From Lachnospiraceae bacterium (lineage in GTDB: Bacteria > Bacillota > Clostridia > Lachnospirales > Lachnospiraceae): a DNA stretch of 64,000 nt. Position 1 is the first letter of the stretch; every line of letters begins with the position of its first letter. Made by a program: the position numbers and the translations under genes. Below the pieces are notes generated by a model. That model ran no database searches, had not been told where the DNA came from, and was given only the letters and a program-made list of their open reading frames with translations. Positions 24,130 through 33,029 of this stretch are shown here, piece after piece. The DNA lies in assembly GCA_902381685.1 (NCBI GenBank), contig LR698958.1:745672-809671 (forward strand), given 5' to 3'.

Positions 24130-26330
24130 TGAAAGAAAGGATAAAAGGTGCGTTCACAAAAAAGAAGATTTTCCACTTTCTCAAAATGGCTCTGTTTGTC
24201 GTGGCACTTTCCCTTATCCTGCTTTCACTCTTGGGGACGGTGGCTCATGCGACGGGGCTTGTGGACGATACCATAAACGCAGAAAATCTTTACTCAAAAT
24301 ACCCCCTTTCCAACTACCAGCTTGATTTTTATGTGGATAATAGCTGGTCGTGGTTGCCGTGGAACTGGCTGGACGGGATTGGAAAATCGGTACAGTATGG
24401 TTTGTATTGCATTACCAACTTCGTCTGGACGATAAGTCTTTATTTAAGTAATGCCACGGGTTATGTGGTGCAGGAAGCCTATAAGCTGGACTTCATCAAC
24501 GATATGGCAGACAGTATCGGAAAGAGCATACAGACTTTAGCAGGCGTTACCGAGAACGGCTTTTCTTCTACGGGCTTCTATGTTGGTTTCCTGCTTCTCA
24601 TTATCTTAGTGGTGGGAATGTATGTTGCATATACGGGACTAATAAAAAGGGAAACCAGCAAGGCACTTCACGCTGTTATCAACTTTGTGGTGGTGTTCAT
24701 TCTGTCCGCTTCTTTTATTGCCTATGCTCCCGACTACATCAAGAAGATAAATGAATTTTCAAGTGATATTAGTACCGCTTCACTTGACTTGGGAACAAAA
24801 ATCATGCTCCCTAATTCTGACAGCGAGGGCAAGGACAGCGTGGACTTGATACGGGACAGCCTATTTTCTATTCAAGTGGAACAGCCGTGGCTCTTGCTTC
24901 AATTTGGGAATAGCAACGCAGAGGAAATCGGGACAGACCGTGTAGAAGCTCTCGTATCGGCAAGCCCAGAGGACGAGGACGGAAAGACTAGAGAGGAAGT
25001 TGTAAAAACAGAAATCGAGGACAACGACAACAACAATCTGACAATACCGCAGGTGGTAAATCGTTTGGGTATGGTGTTCTTCCTCTTGTTCTTCAACTTA
25101 GGGATAACTATATTTGTATTCTTGCTTACGGGCATGATGTTGTTCAGCCAGATACTTTTTATCATCTTTGCAATGTTTTTACCTATCAGCTTTTTACTAT
25201 CCATGATACCGAGTTATGAAAGCATGGCAAAGCAGGCAATCGTAAGGGTGTTTAATACCATAATGACACGGGCAGGAATAACGCTTATTGTAACGGTGGC
25301 GTTCAGCATTTCCAGTATGTTTTATAACATTTCCACAGACTATCCGTTTTTCATGGTGGCGTTCTTGCAGATAGTATGTTTCGCTGGTATTTACATGAAG
25401 CTGGGCGACTTAATGAGTATGTTCTCTTTGAACGCTAACGACAGTCAAAGCATGGGACGAAGAATTTTCCGCAGACCGTATCTGTTTATGCGACATAGGG
25501 CTAGGCGTATGGAACACCGTATTGCAAGGGTTGTAAGTGCTGGCGGTATTTCGGGCGGTGTGGCTGGTGCGGTGGCTGGAAGTGCCGTTGCTAACAAACG
25601 AGCGGAAAGAAAAAATAATGTTTCTAAAGAAAATCGGGGCAATACCACTTCCAGCATGGGACAGCGTGCAGGCTCAAAGGTGGGAGCTGTTTTAGATACG
25701 AAAAATAAAGTGAAAGACAAGGCAAACGCTGTCAAAGAAAACATCAAGGATATGCCGACACAGACCGCTTATGCGGTGTATTCCGCAAAGGAAAAGGCAA
25801 AGTCCAGCGTGTCCGACTTTAAGCGTGGCATGGTGCAGGAACAGCAGTCCAGACAGACGGGACGTTTGGAAAAGCAGGAACAGCATAAGAAAAATATCGC
25901 TGACAAGCGTATGGAGCTTCAAAAGACACAAGAAGCAAGGCAGGCACAGCGAAAGGCTGACGGATCAGCGACAACGGGAGCTACCCGTCCCCATGAGCGA
26001 CCAGCCACAGCTTCAAAGCCGAGTGCGGAAAAAATGCAGGAAATCAAACGTCCTGCCACAGCTCCAACTCCGAAAGCAAGTGAGCCAGTCAAGACAACTG
26101 TTATCAAAGAGCGTCCGCTATCTTCTGGTGCTTCTGATAGGAAAGCGACCCAGTCTGCACAGCCAGTACATAGGCAGAATGTAGAAAAAGTGGTATCGCA
26201 GGAAACACGCCAGAATTACACAAAAGACCGCAGGACAAAGGTTCAGCAGACCCAGAACGTCCAGAAGAACCAGCAGACCACAGAGAAAACCCGTAACCTT
26301 GTAACGAAGAAAGGGCAGAAGAAAAAATGA
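24129..26330 (+). CDS. VirB6-like polytopic transfer protein (Tn916 ORF15)
   Basis: A 733-aa membrane protein. The N-terminus has a signal-anchor helix (MALFVVALSLILLSLLGTVA), followed by a cluster of helices around residues 145-200 and 305-440 (FLLLIILVVGMYVAYTGLI; VFFLLFFNLGITIFVFLLTG). The last 280 residues are basic and Gln/Lys-rich, probably cytoplasmic (QSRQTGRLEKQEQHKKNIAD). It forms the membrane channel core of the transfer apparatus by analogy to VirB6/TcpH. ATG 24129 follows GAGGTGGAGTG; an overlapping GTG start one codon earlier is possible. It overlaps the NlpC/P60 gene by 4 bases. Confidence 0.88.
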   Translation: MKERIKGAFTKKKIFHFLKMALFVVALSLILLSLLGTVAHATGLVDDTINAENLYSKYPLSNYQLDFYVDNSWSWLPWNWLDGIGKSVQYGLYCITNFVWTISLYLSNATGYVVQEAYKLDFINDMADSIGKSIQTLAGVTENGFSSTGFYVGFLLLIILVVGMYVAYTGLIKRETSKALHAVINFVVVFILSASFIAYAPDYIKKINEFSSDISTASLDLGTKIMLPNSDSEGKDSVDLIRDSLFSIQVEQPWLLLQFGNSNAEEIGTDRVEALVSASPEDEDGKTREEVVKTEIEDNDNNNLTIPQVVNRLGMVFFLLFFNLGITIFVFLLTGMMLFSQILFIIFAMFLPISFLLSMIPSYESMAKQAIVRVFNTIMTRAGITLIVTVAFSISSMFYNISTDYPFFMVAFLQIVCFAGIYMKLGDLMSMFSLNANDSQSMGRRIFRRPYLFMRHRARRMEHRIARVVSAGGISGGVAGAVAGSAVANKRAERKNNVSKENRGNTTSSMGQRAGSKVGAVLDTKNKVKDKANAVKENIKDMPTQTAYAVYSAKEKAKSSVSDFKRGMVQEQQSRQTGRLEKQEQHKKNIADKRMELQKTQEARQAQRKADGSATTGATRPHERPATASKPSAEKMQEIKRPATAPTPKASEPVKTTVIKERPLSSGASDRKATQSAQPVHRQNVEKVVSQETRQNYTKDRRTKVQQTQNVQKNQQTTEKTRNLVTKKGQKKK

Positions 26331-27334
26331 AACTGAAACATATCGCTATTATTGGCAGTCTGTTTCCTATCCTCTTTTCTCTGGTGCTTTTCTTTGGGGT
26401 GTTGATTAGTGCGGACAGCGACGACGAGAACAGCAACTTTTCTTCTGGCATTACGGGTATGAATTTATCCGCAGAAGTCTTGAAACATCAGCCTATGGTG
26501 GAAAAATATGCCAGAGAATACGGTATTTCCGAGTATGTCAATGTGCTATTGGCTATCATTCAAGTAGAAAGTGGCGGTACGGCAGAAGATGTTATGCAGA
26601 GTTCGGAAAGTCTGGGACTACCGCCCAACTCTTTAGATACGGAAAGCTCAATCAAGCAGGGGTGTAAGTATTTTGCGTCCCTGCTTTCTTCCTGCAAAAA
26701 TCAAGGTATCGACGATTTGAATGTAGCGATACAGTCCTATAACTATGGCGGTGGCTATGTGGGATATGTGGCAGGAAAAGGAAAGAAACACACTTTTAAT
26801 CTTGCGGAAAATTTTGCCCGTGAGAAATCGGGTGGAAAGAAAGTAACCTATACCAACCCGATAGCTGTTGCGAAGAACGGGGGCTGGCGGTACGGCTATG
26901 GAAATATGTTCTATGTGGAATTAGTCAATCAGTATTTAGCAGTTCCGCAGGTGTCGGGAGAACTGGCACAAAAGGTAATGAATGAAGCGTTGAAATATCA
27001 AGGCTGGAAGTATGTATATGGCGGTAGCAATCCCAACACTTCCTTTGACTGTTCGGGGCTAACGCAATGGTGCTATGGAAAAGCTGGTATCTCCTTACCG
27101 AGAACGGCACAAGCCCAGTATGACGCTACCCAACATCTGCCACTCTCGCAGGCAAAGGCTGGGGACTTGGTATTTTTCCATTCTACCTATAACGCTGGTA
27201 CTTATGTAACGCACGTTGCAATTTATGTAGGAAATAACCAGATGTACCATGCAGGAAATCCGATAGGATATGCAGACTTAAATAGTAGTTACTGGCAACA
27301 GCACTTAATTGGTGCAGGACGAGTAAAACAATAG
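26327..27334 (+). CDS. Bifunctional cell-wall hydrolase, lysozyme-like plus NlpC/P60 (Tn916 ORF14, CwlT-like)
   Basis: A 335-aa exported wall hydrolase that opens peptidoglycan for the conjugation channel. An N-terminal membrane anchor (residues 8-28) is followed by a lysozyme-like domain (YGISEYVNVLLAIIQVESGG with catalytic Glu; SYNYGGGYVGYVA). The C-terminal NlpC/P60 domain begins near residue 215 (ALKYQGWKYVYGGSNPNTSF) with Cys in DCSGLTQWCYG and His in THVAIYVG. This matches CwlT of ICEBs1 and ORF14 of Tn916. Confidence 0.93.
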   Translation: MKLKHIAIIGSLFPILFSLVLFFGVLISADSDDENSNFSSGITGMNLSAEVLKHQPMVEKYAREYGISEYVNVLLAIIQVESGGTAEDVMQSSESLGLPPNSLDTESSIKQGCKYFASLLSSCKNQGIDDLNVAIQSYNYGGGYVGYVAGKGKKHTFNLAENFAREKSGGKKVTYTNPIAVAKNGGWRYGYGNMFYVELVNQYLAVPQVSGELAQKVMNEALKYQGWKYVYGGSNPNTSFDCSGLTQWCYGKAGISLPRTAQAQYDATQHLPLSQAKAGDLVFFHSTYNAGTYVTHVAIYVGNNQMYHAGNPIGYADLNSSYWQQHLIGAGRVKQ

Positions 27335-27350
27335 AAAGGACTCAGAAAAT

Positions 27351-28253
27351 ATGTTTAAGAAGAATAAGAAACAGACAGAAAATATCAAAGAAAAAAAGGT
27401 GCGTACTGTCAAGGTAGGCACACATCAAAAAACCGTGATTGCGTTGTGGGCGGTGCTTATCGCAAGCGTGAGCTTTGGGGTGTATAAGAATTTTACGGCT
27501 ATCGACCAACACACGACCCATGAAAAAGAAATCATAGAGCTTCGCTTGCAGGACACCAACGGGATAGAAAATTTCGTGAAGAACTTTGCGAAGTCTTATT
27601 ACACATGGAATAACAGCAAAGAAGCGATTGAAGCAAGGACGCAGGCTATTAACGGTTATCTGACAAAAGAATTGCAGGACTTGAATGTAGATACCATTAG
27701 AACCGATATACCGACCAGCTCCACAGTTACAGATGTGATTGTGTGGCATATCGAGCAATCGGGAACGGACACTTTTTCTGCTACCTACGAAGTAGATCAG
27801 CAGATAAAAGAGGGAGAACAGACAAGCAATGTGAAAGCAACCTATACGGTAAAAGTCCATATGGACGCTGACGGGGATATGGTAATCGTTCAGAACCCTA
27901 CCCTTGCATCAGCAGTTGAAAAATCGGACTATGAGCCTAAGACACCAGAAGCAGACGCAAGTGTAGACGCTGATACTGTCAATGACGCTACCGCATTTCT
28001 GGAAACATTCTTTAAGCTGTACCCGACAGCCACAGAAAAAGAGCTTGCTTATTATGTATCGGGGAATGTGATTGAACCTATCGGCAGGGACTACCTTTAT
28101 TCTGAACTAGTAAACCCTATCTTTACAAAGGACGGGGACAATGTGAAAGTCAAGGTTGCCGTGAAATTTCTCGATAATCAGACAAAGGCAACGCAGGTGT
28201 CGCAGTATGAGCTTGTGCTACATAAGGATAGTAACTGGAAGATTGTAGGGTAA
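27351..28253 (+). CDS. tcpC: Conjugal transfer protein TcpC (Tn916 ORF13)
   Basis: A 300-aa single-pass membrane protein (helix about residues 26-46, VIALWAVLIASVSFGVYKNF) with a large extracytoplasmic part made of two NTF2-like TcpC domains: about 60-185 (FVKNFAKSYYTWNNSKEAIE) and 200-300 (NDATAFLETFFKLYPTATEK). TcpC/ConG-type proteins assemble as a trimeric part of the transfer channel and are needed for DNA transfer. It is the last gene of the transfer operon; a non-uridine-tailed hairpin follows at 28261-28290. Confidence 0.9.
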   Translation: MFKKNKKQTENIKEKKVRTVKVGTHQKTVIALWAVLIASVSFGVYKNFTAIDQHTTHEKEIIELRLQDTNGIENFVKNFAKSYYTWNNSKEAIEARTQAINGYLTKELQDLNVDTIRTDIPTSSTVTDVIVWHIEQSGTDTFSATYEVDQQIKEGEQTSNVKATYTVKVHMDADGDMVIVQNPTLASAVEKSDYEPKTPEADASVDADTVNDATAFLETFFKLYPTATEKELAYYVSGNVIEPIGRDYLYSELVNPIFTKDGDNVKVKVAVKFLDNQTKATQVSQYELVLHKDSNWKIVG

Positions 28254-28260
28254 ATGATAA

Positions 28261-28290
28261 AGCGTGTATTTTGGGAAAGCGGTACACGCT
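28261..28290 (+). terminator. Hairpin after tcpC
   Basis: AGCGTGTA (28261-28268) pairs with TACACGCT (28283-28290) around 14 bases; the downstream sequence is A-rich rather than T-rich. It separates transfer genes from the cargo operon and may be a weak terminator or an operator. Confidence 0.4.
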
Positions 28291-28387
28291 ATTCAAAAAA
28301 CTTTAATTATTTGAATTGAGAGGTCTTGAAAAAAATAGTCAATGTAATAGAATTATCATTAACCGAAATGGTCAAAGGAGAGTTGTT

Positions 28388-29014
28388 ATGCAAATCAATG
28401 AAAAATTTTATAGTCTATCCAAAGAGAAGCAACAAATGATAATAAATGCAGGATTGGAATGTTTTGGAAAATACGGCTATCAAAAAGCAAATACAGAAAA
28501 AATTGCATTAAAAGCAGGTATATCGAAAGCATTATTATTTCACTATTTTATAAATAAGAAAAACTTTTATTTATTCTTATGTGATTTTTGCAAAGAAGTA
28601 TCTGCTAATTTATTAGAGGTTGATGAAATGATGAAAATAACAGATTTTTTTGAATTGATTGATTTTAGTATGCAGACAAAGTGGAAGATAATGACAAAAT
28701 ATCCATATATGGCAAACTTTGCACTCAATGCTTTTTATTCTCAGAAAGAAAAAACTACATCTGATGTGAATAAATACATTCAAACAGAATTAAATAGCAG
28801 TTTTGATATTTATTTCAGAAATATTGATTTTTCAAAATTTAAAGAGAATGCAGAACCTAAATTTATTTATCAAATGCTTGTTATGTTGTCCGAGGGTTAT
28901 TTATCTGAAAAACAAAGGACAAATACGCCTATTATTTTTGATGAAGCAACAAAGGAATTAAAAAAATGGCAAGATATATTGAAACAAGCAAGCTACAAGG
29001 AGGAGTACTTATGA
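28388..29014 (+). CDS. TetR/AcrR-family regulator of the ABC cargo
   Basis: A 208-aa regulator. The N-terminal HTH is clear: LECFGKYGYQKANTEKIAL, then KAGISKALLFHYFINKKNFY. The C-terminal ligand domain is variable and aromatic-rich. AAGGAG lies 7 bases before ATG 28388; longer in-frame starts exist upstream but have no such site. The stop overlaps the ABC ATPase start (ATGA), so regulator and transporter form one operon, likely autorepressed and relieved by a transported drug or peptide (inference). Codons are AT-rich compared with the tcp genes. Confidence 0.88.
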   Translation: MQINEKFYSLSKEKQQMIINAGLECFGKYGYQKANTEKIALKAGISKALLFHYFINKKNFYLFLCDFCKEVSANLLEVDEMMKITDFFELIDFSMQTKWKIMTKYPYMANFALNAFYSQKEKTTSDVNKYIQTELNSSFDIYFRNIDFSKFKENAEPKFIYQMLVMLSEGYLSEKQRTNTPIIFDEATKELKKWQDILKQASYKEEYL

Positions 29015-29901
29015 ATATGATTGAGGTTCAAAACTTAACGAAAGATTATGGAAATAACAGAGGGATTTTTCATCTGAATTTTTCCATAAAGCAGGGCGAA
29101 ACTGTCGCATTTTTAGGGACGAATGGTGCTGGGAAAACAACTACGATACGACAGCTTATGGGCTTTGTAAAACCTCAAAATGGGACTGCCAAAATCAATG
29201 GATTAGATTGCTTTCAACAAGAAAAAGATATTCAAAAACAAGTGGGGTATTTGTCAGGAGAAATTTCTTTTCTTGATGAAAACATGACTGGACACGATTT
29301 TATTAAATTCATGTCAGATATAAAGAAAATAAAAAATTACCAACGAATAGAACAACTGATTACATATTTTGAGTTGGATACTCAAATTAAGATAAAAAAA
29401 ATGTCAAAAGGTACAAAACAAAAAGTAGGATTGATTGTGGCATTTATGCAGGACGCACCTGTTCTAATACTGGACGAGCCGACAAGCGGGCTAGACCCAA
29501 TTATGCAAAACAAATTTATTGAGTTGATAATGAAAGAAAAATCAAAAGGGAAGACAATTATTATGTCATCTCACATTTTTGAAGAAGTGGAACATACTTG
29601 TGACAGAATATTGTGTATTAAGGATGGAAAATTGATAGCTGATGAAAATGTTGAAGATATAAAACGCAACAGAGGCAAACAATACAGTATTACTTTTTCA
29701 AATGAACGGGACGCTCTCAATTTTGCTAAAAAGTTTCCTAATATATCGCTTGTAAATTTAAAAACAGTTTTACTTATGCAGACAGGTAGTATCAATGACC
29801 TTTTACATGAACTGTACCACTATGAAGTAACAGATATAGACGTAAGAAATCAAACATTAGAGGAGTTGTTCTTACAATATTATGGAGGTAATAAACAATG
29901 A
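29011..29901 (+). CDS. ABC transporter ATP-binding protein (cargo)
   Basis: A 296-aa ATPase: Walker A LGTNGAGKTTTIRQLM, Q-loop GYLSGEISF, signature MSKGTKQKVGL, Walker B VLILDEPTSGLDP and H-loop IMSSHIFEEVEH. The C-terminal 80 residues resemble the extension of drug/bacteriocin exporters (BcrA/CcmA-like group). ATG 29011 follows AAGGAGGAG. With the permease at 29898 it forms a complete ABC-2-type exporter. The substrate is unknown; TetR control and the tetM position suggest drug or antimicrobial peptide efflux, which is inference. Confidence 0.93.
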   Translation: MNMIEVQNLTKDYGNNRGIFHLNFSIKQGETVAFLGTNGAGKTTTIRQLMGFVKPQNGTAKINGLDCFQQEKDIQKQVGYLSGEISFLDENMTGHDFIKFMSDIKKIKNYQRIEQLITYFELDTQIKIKKMSKGTKQKVGLIVAFMQDAPVLILDEPTSGLDPIMQNKFIELIMKEKSKGKTIIMSSHIFEEVEHTCDRILCIKDGKLIADENVEDIKRNRGKQYSITFSNERDALNFAKKFPNISLVNLKTVLLMQTGSINDLLHELYHYEVTDIDVRNQTLEELFLQYYGGNKQ

Positions 29902-30692
29902 TAATTACACTTATAAAGAAAGAAATAAAATCTAACTCAAAGATATATATTATCTTCCTTTCAGTAATCGCTATTTACATATTTAGTCTTTTATCCATGT
30001 ATAATCCAGCATTAGAGGAAAGTTTGATTGCTTTAGAAAAAAGTATGCCTGAAATTTTAGCAATATTTGGTATGCAGAATAGAGGAACTACCCTTTTAGA
30101 CTTTATTGTGAATTATTTATACCGTTTTGTACTGATTGTTACTCCATTTATTTATACAGCGATAATGTGTTATAAGTTAGTTACAAAATATGAGGAAAAA
30201 GGAGCTATGGCTTATTTGTTAAATTCTCATTACAGTCGCAAACAAATAATTATAACACAAGGAATAAATCTGCTATTAGGCATAAGTGTGATGATTGTAT
30301 TTGCAACTGCATTAACAATACTTAGTTGTGCTATTATGTTTCGAGGAGAATTGGATATTATAGGTTTCTTGACATTAAATTTTGGCTTGTTAATTTTGCA
30401 AATCTTCTTAGCGACATTTTGCTTTATGTTTACTTGTGCTTTTTCAGAAATAAAGTATTCTGTCGGGCTAGGTGCAGGTATTGGTTCTTTATTTATTATG
30501 ATACAAATGGTATCGCAAGTTTATGATAACGAACTCTTGAAGTATTGTAATCCATTAAGTTTATTTAATCCTGACAAAATTATTGAATATAATCCAATAT
30601 CCCTTTTATGTATTGGAATATTATTTGTTTTATCTATTTTATTTTTTGTAGTTGCTGTTAAGGCTTTTAAAAGAAAAGACTTAAATTTATAG
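29898..30692 (+). CDS. ABC-2 type transporter permease (cargo)
   Basis: A 264-aa membrane protein with six hydrophobic segments (near residues 15-35, 75-95, 115-140, 150-180, 190-210 and 235-255), the layout of an ABC-2 permease. MIITLIKKEIKSNSKIYIIF is a typical N-terminus. It overlaps the ATPase gene by 4 bases. After its stop the ICE returns to conserved regulatory DNA. Confidence 0.85.
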   Translation: MIITLIKKEIKSNSKIYIIFLSVIAIYIFSLLSMYNPALEESLIALEKSMPEILAIFGMQNRGTTLLDFIVNYLYRFVLIVTPFIYTAIMCYKLVTKYEEKGAMAYLLNSHYSRKQIIITQGINLLLGISVMIVFATALTILSCAIMFRGELDIIGFLTLNFGLLILQIFLATFCFMFTCAFSEIKYSVGLGAGIGSLFIMIQMVSQVYDNELLKYCNPLSLFNPDKIIEYNPISLLCIGILFVLSILFFVVAVKAFKRKDLNL

Positions 30693-30769
30693 TGATGACA
30701 ATTTGAAAAATAAATATTTTTTCACATGGGAGATGATTTATAACAAATTATTTTATAACAAAGCATTCA

Positions 30770-30958
30770 TTGAAAGTAGGTGCAAAGGTTGGTGGTGTTT
30801 CATTGGCTGATATACGGGCTGATATTGAAGCAACGATTGATGAAGCTATGAACAGTACAGACCCAGAGGTGCAGGCAAATTTCAAAAAATATTTTGGGAA
30901 TAAACGCCCTACGCCAGAAGAATACATTTACAAGATTACAAAAAAGCCAAAAGTTTAG
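30770..30958 (+). CDS. Short ORF, possible fragment
   Basis: A 62-codon frame starting with TTG ([20 protein letters not shown]; later [20 protein letters not shown]). The GC-richer composition fits ICE backbone DNA and differs from the AT-rich transporter genes upstream. There is no ribosome binding site, and no full-length start is visible, so it may be the C-terminal part of a gene whose front was replaced when the ABC cargo was inserted. The predicted product is soluble. I do not recognise a family. Confidence 0.35.
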   Translation: MKVGAKVGGVSLADIRADIEATIDEAMNSTDPEVQANFKKYFGNKRPTPEEYIYKITKKPKV

Positions 30959-31028
30959 TAAGGTTATTTGCTACCTGCGGAGCAGATCAGCAAATAGAGA
31001 ATACAAAAAGGGGAAAACAAGAAGCTGA

Positions 31029-31388
31029 TTACTTCTTGCTCTCCCTGCTGTTCAAGATACCATCAATCGTACCTTGAATGATTTTTAATTCGCTATCACT
31101 CAATAAATCAAGAGAAGTTTCTATCTGACGGCGAGTTGTGCTTTTCGCTATTTTCTTTTCTGGATAGAAATATTCATCAACTGATATATTGAACATGGTA
31201 ACTAAATCATGGAATAACTGAAAACTTGGGTGCGACCCAGTATTTTCAATATCTGCGATATGACGTTCCCCATAGAATACCTTATCGCCTAAATCATTAC
31301 GAGAAAGTCCCGCTCTTTCACGGGCTTCTCTGATTGCCAGCCCTAGCGGTCTGAAATCAAAAGTATGTGTTTCTTTTGTTTTTCTCAT
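31029..31388 (-). CDS. XRE-family repressor (Tn916 ORF9-like)
   Basis: A 119-aa regulator on the opposite strand to the rest of the ICE. HTH: REARERAGLSRNDLGDKVFY then GERHIADIENTGSHPSFQLF; a C-terminal helical part follows (SLDLLSDSELKIIQGTIDGI). In Tn916-type elements the divergent repressor at this position keeps orf7/orf8 transcription low until induction. The divergent intergenic region 31389-31627 should contain its operators. Confidence 0.88.
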   Translation of the reverse strand: MRKTKETHTFDFRPLGLAIREARERAGLSRNDLGDKVFYGERHIADIENTGSHPSFQLFHDLVTMFNISVDEYFYPEKKIAKSTTRRQIETSLDLLSDSELKIIQGTIDGILNSRESKK

Positions 31389-31910
31389 TTTAAATCACCT
31401 AGCATGAGTTTATACTTCATGTTATAAATTTAGAATGTGTTAAAATTGCATATAGTATGCAGTGATAATTCAAAAGCTGTTATCGTGTGCGGTAAATAAA
31501 AAAAACCGTTCCTAGATAATATACTTTTGTGCGTCTTGAGAAATAACGGGACGGTTTTGGATATAACCAGAACTGTCCTTTTTCTTGTAAGTACAAGGTA
31601 TGGCTCTGGTTAAAGGGGGCTTATACCATGATTGCATACGGAAGAACGTTCTGTCGTTCTCAACTGGATAAATATTTTACCCTAGTATTACAATCATCAT
31701 ACCCTTTACTAGAATTAAAATTTCATATCAATAGAATTTATAAAACAGTCTGTTTGTGTATTTATACACCCACGGGCTGTTTTTGCTTTATTAAAAAGTT
31801 TTTTCAATTTTTTTCGGTTTCAACTTAGCAAATCACACCTGCCATTCCCTATATGGTGCGGAAAGAGGGATAAACACTTTTCACGTCATAACGGAAAGGG
31901 GGTGAGATTG
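31389..31910 (+). promoter_or_regulatory. Leader/attenuator region upstream of orf7
   Basis: No conserved gene, but rich in structure: AAAACCGTTCC/GGGACGGTTTT (31501-31511, 31547-31557), AACCAG/CTGGTT (31565-31570, 31606-31611) enclosing CTTGT/ACAAG, and a terminator-like stem AAAACAG/CTGTTTT (31742-31748, 31777-31783) with inner GTGTA/TACAC, ending in T5. A 66-codon ORF (31628-31828, AAAGGGGGC ribosome site, begins MIAYGRTFCRSQLDKYF) runs through that stem. The position matches Tn916 orf10, so this is probably a translation-dependent attenuator controlling orf7-orf8. Confidence 0.55.
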
Positions 31911-32330
31911 ATGAAACCGTCTGACTTCCAAAAAACTGTTCAGTGCCGTTTTGAAAACTGTTTGAAGAAAGTTGTCCGTCATGTTGTTAAGGACTATCAG
32001 CAGGGATTGAAGCGACGAAAAGACAAAGAAATTTCATTCTGTGAACTTCCAGAAATCGTCGTGGAAAAACTGGCTGTGTGGGACGAATACGACAGCGATT
32101 ATACATTTTTCAACGTATGCGGTAATGATATTCGTATTTGTGATGATGAATTGGCAGAAGCCTTGAAACATTTGTCTGAACGTAATCGAGAGAATTTGCT
32201 GATGTATTATTTCTTGGAAATGAGCGATACCGAGATTGCAAAAAGACAGAACATTTCAAGAAGTGGTGTTTTTCAAAACCGACACAATTCACTAGAGCTT
32301 ATGAAAAAAATATTAAAGGAGAAAAGATAG
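31911..32330 (+). CDS. Sigma-70 region 4-like activator (Tn916 ORF7)
   Basis: A 139-aa protein with a region 4-type HTH at the C-terminus: LSERNRENLLMYYFLEMSDT followed by EIAKRQNISRSGVFQNRHNS. Tn916 ORF7 is required for induction of transfer and excision genes. AAAGGGGG lies 8 bases before ATG 31911. The ORF8-like gene follows after 3 bases. Confidence 0.88.
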   Translation: MKPSDFQKTVQCRFENCLKKVVRHVVKDYQQGLKRRKDKEISFCELPEIVVEKLAVWDEYDSDYTFFNVCGNDIRICDDELAEALKHLSERNRENLLMYYFLEMSDTEIAKRQNISRSGVFQNRHNSLELMKKILKEKR

Positions 32331-32333
32331 CAA

Positions 32334-32582
32334 ATGAAATACACAATGAAAAAACCGTCCTACTATTTGCTTTCGCAGGCTATGGACGGGGACGAAAAAG
32401 CGATTGAAAAGATACTGGCATTTTATGACCCATACATATCAAAGTGTTGTCTGCGTCCACTCTATGATGAATACGGAAATGTTTATATTGTCGTAGATAT
32501 GGAGTTAAAGGGACTTATAAGAGAAGCACTTATCAAAATGATTTTAGGGTTTGATATTGCCTTAGAAATCGAAGAAGAATAA
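32334..32582 (+). CDS. Helix-turn-helix protein (Tn916 ORF8-like)
   Basis: An 82-aa protein: KKPSYYLLSQAMDGDEKAIE then KILAFYDPYISKCCLRPLYD match the ORF8/HTH_16 family that accompanies ORF7. The pattern (residues 10-30) recalls sigma region 2-type proteins, and it may work as the second half of a split sigma factor with ORF7 (inference). Separated from ORF7 by 3 bases. Confidence 0.85.
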   Translation: MKYTMKKPSYYLLSQAMDGDEKAIEKILAFYDPYISKCCLRPLYDEYGNVYIVVDMELKGLIREALIKMILGFDIALEIEEE

Positions 32583-32963
32583 CAAGCAGTAACCGCAGAG
32601 CATGATTTGTTCAATCCCCTCTTTCCTGCTCTGCCCCTGCTTTTACATGAAAGCAATATGTTTTTGCCACAGTTCTTTGACAACTGAATAAAGCAGACAG
32701 ATACGTTTGTGAGATAGCGAGCCACGGGGACTGTACGCCACGACCTTTTCAAAAGAAAGCGAGCGACGCACGCAGTGATCCGAGAGCGACTGTTGGAAAA
32801 GTCGTTTTGCCACGACCTATCCTCACAGGATAATGATACGTCCGCATGGTGCGGTTCTGCCCACAAGAATGGGAATAGTTGAGATACTAACGGAGCTTTC
32901 CAAAGCCGTCTGCCTGCTTCTGTAACTTATAAAATAGACACGCAGTAAAGGGGGTGTTACATT
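32583..32963 (+). other. Gene-free structured stretch between orf8 and xis
   Basis: About 380 bases with no supported gene. It contains many potential short stems: CCGCA/TGCGG around 32842-32854, CCCA/TGGG near 32859-32872, and GCCACGACCT repeated at 32738-32747 and 32810-32819 near GAACCTTTTC-like and GGAAAAGTC segments. The GC content is higher than its surroundings. It could encode a structured RNA or bind Xis/Int. Confidence 0.4.
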
Positions 32964-33029
32964 ATGTTAAATACTGATGTGTTAAATGATGTAATGTTCC
33001 AGCGAGGTAAGGTGTTGGAATATGAATAA
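32964..33029 (+). CDS. 21-codon ORF overlapping xis
   Basis: ATG 32964 is preceded by AAAGGGGGTG with good spacing. It encodes MLNTDVLNDVMFQRGKVLEY plus one Glu, and its stop (33027-33029) overlaps the xis start at 33022. The strong ribosome site and overlap suggest a leader peptide that couples translation to xis, which itself has a weaker site. Confidence 0.45.
   Translation: MLNTDVLNDVMFQRGKVLEYE

Noticed and set aside
32483-32866. 127-codon open frame on the - strand over the orf8-xis interval
   Set aside because: No family resemblance, overlaps orf8 on the other strand, and its Arg/Ser/Cys-rich content fits a chance frame in structured DNA.
32690-32950. Possible tRNA-like or CRISPR-like structure in the orf8-xis interval
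   Set aside because: Only short stems, no cloverleaf with T-loop sequence, and no regularly spaced repeats.
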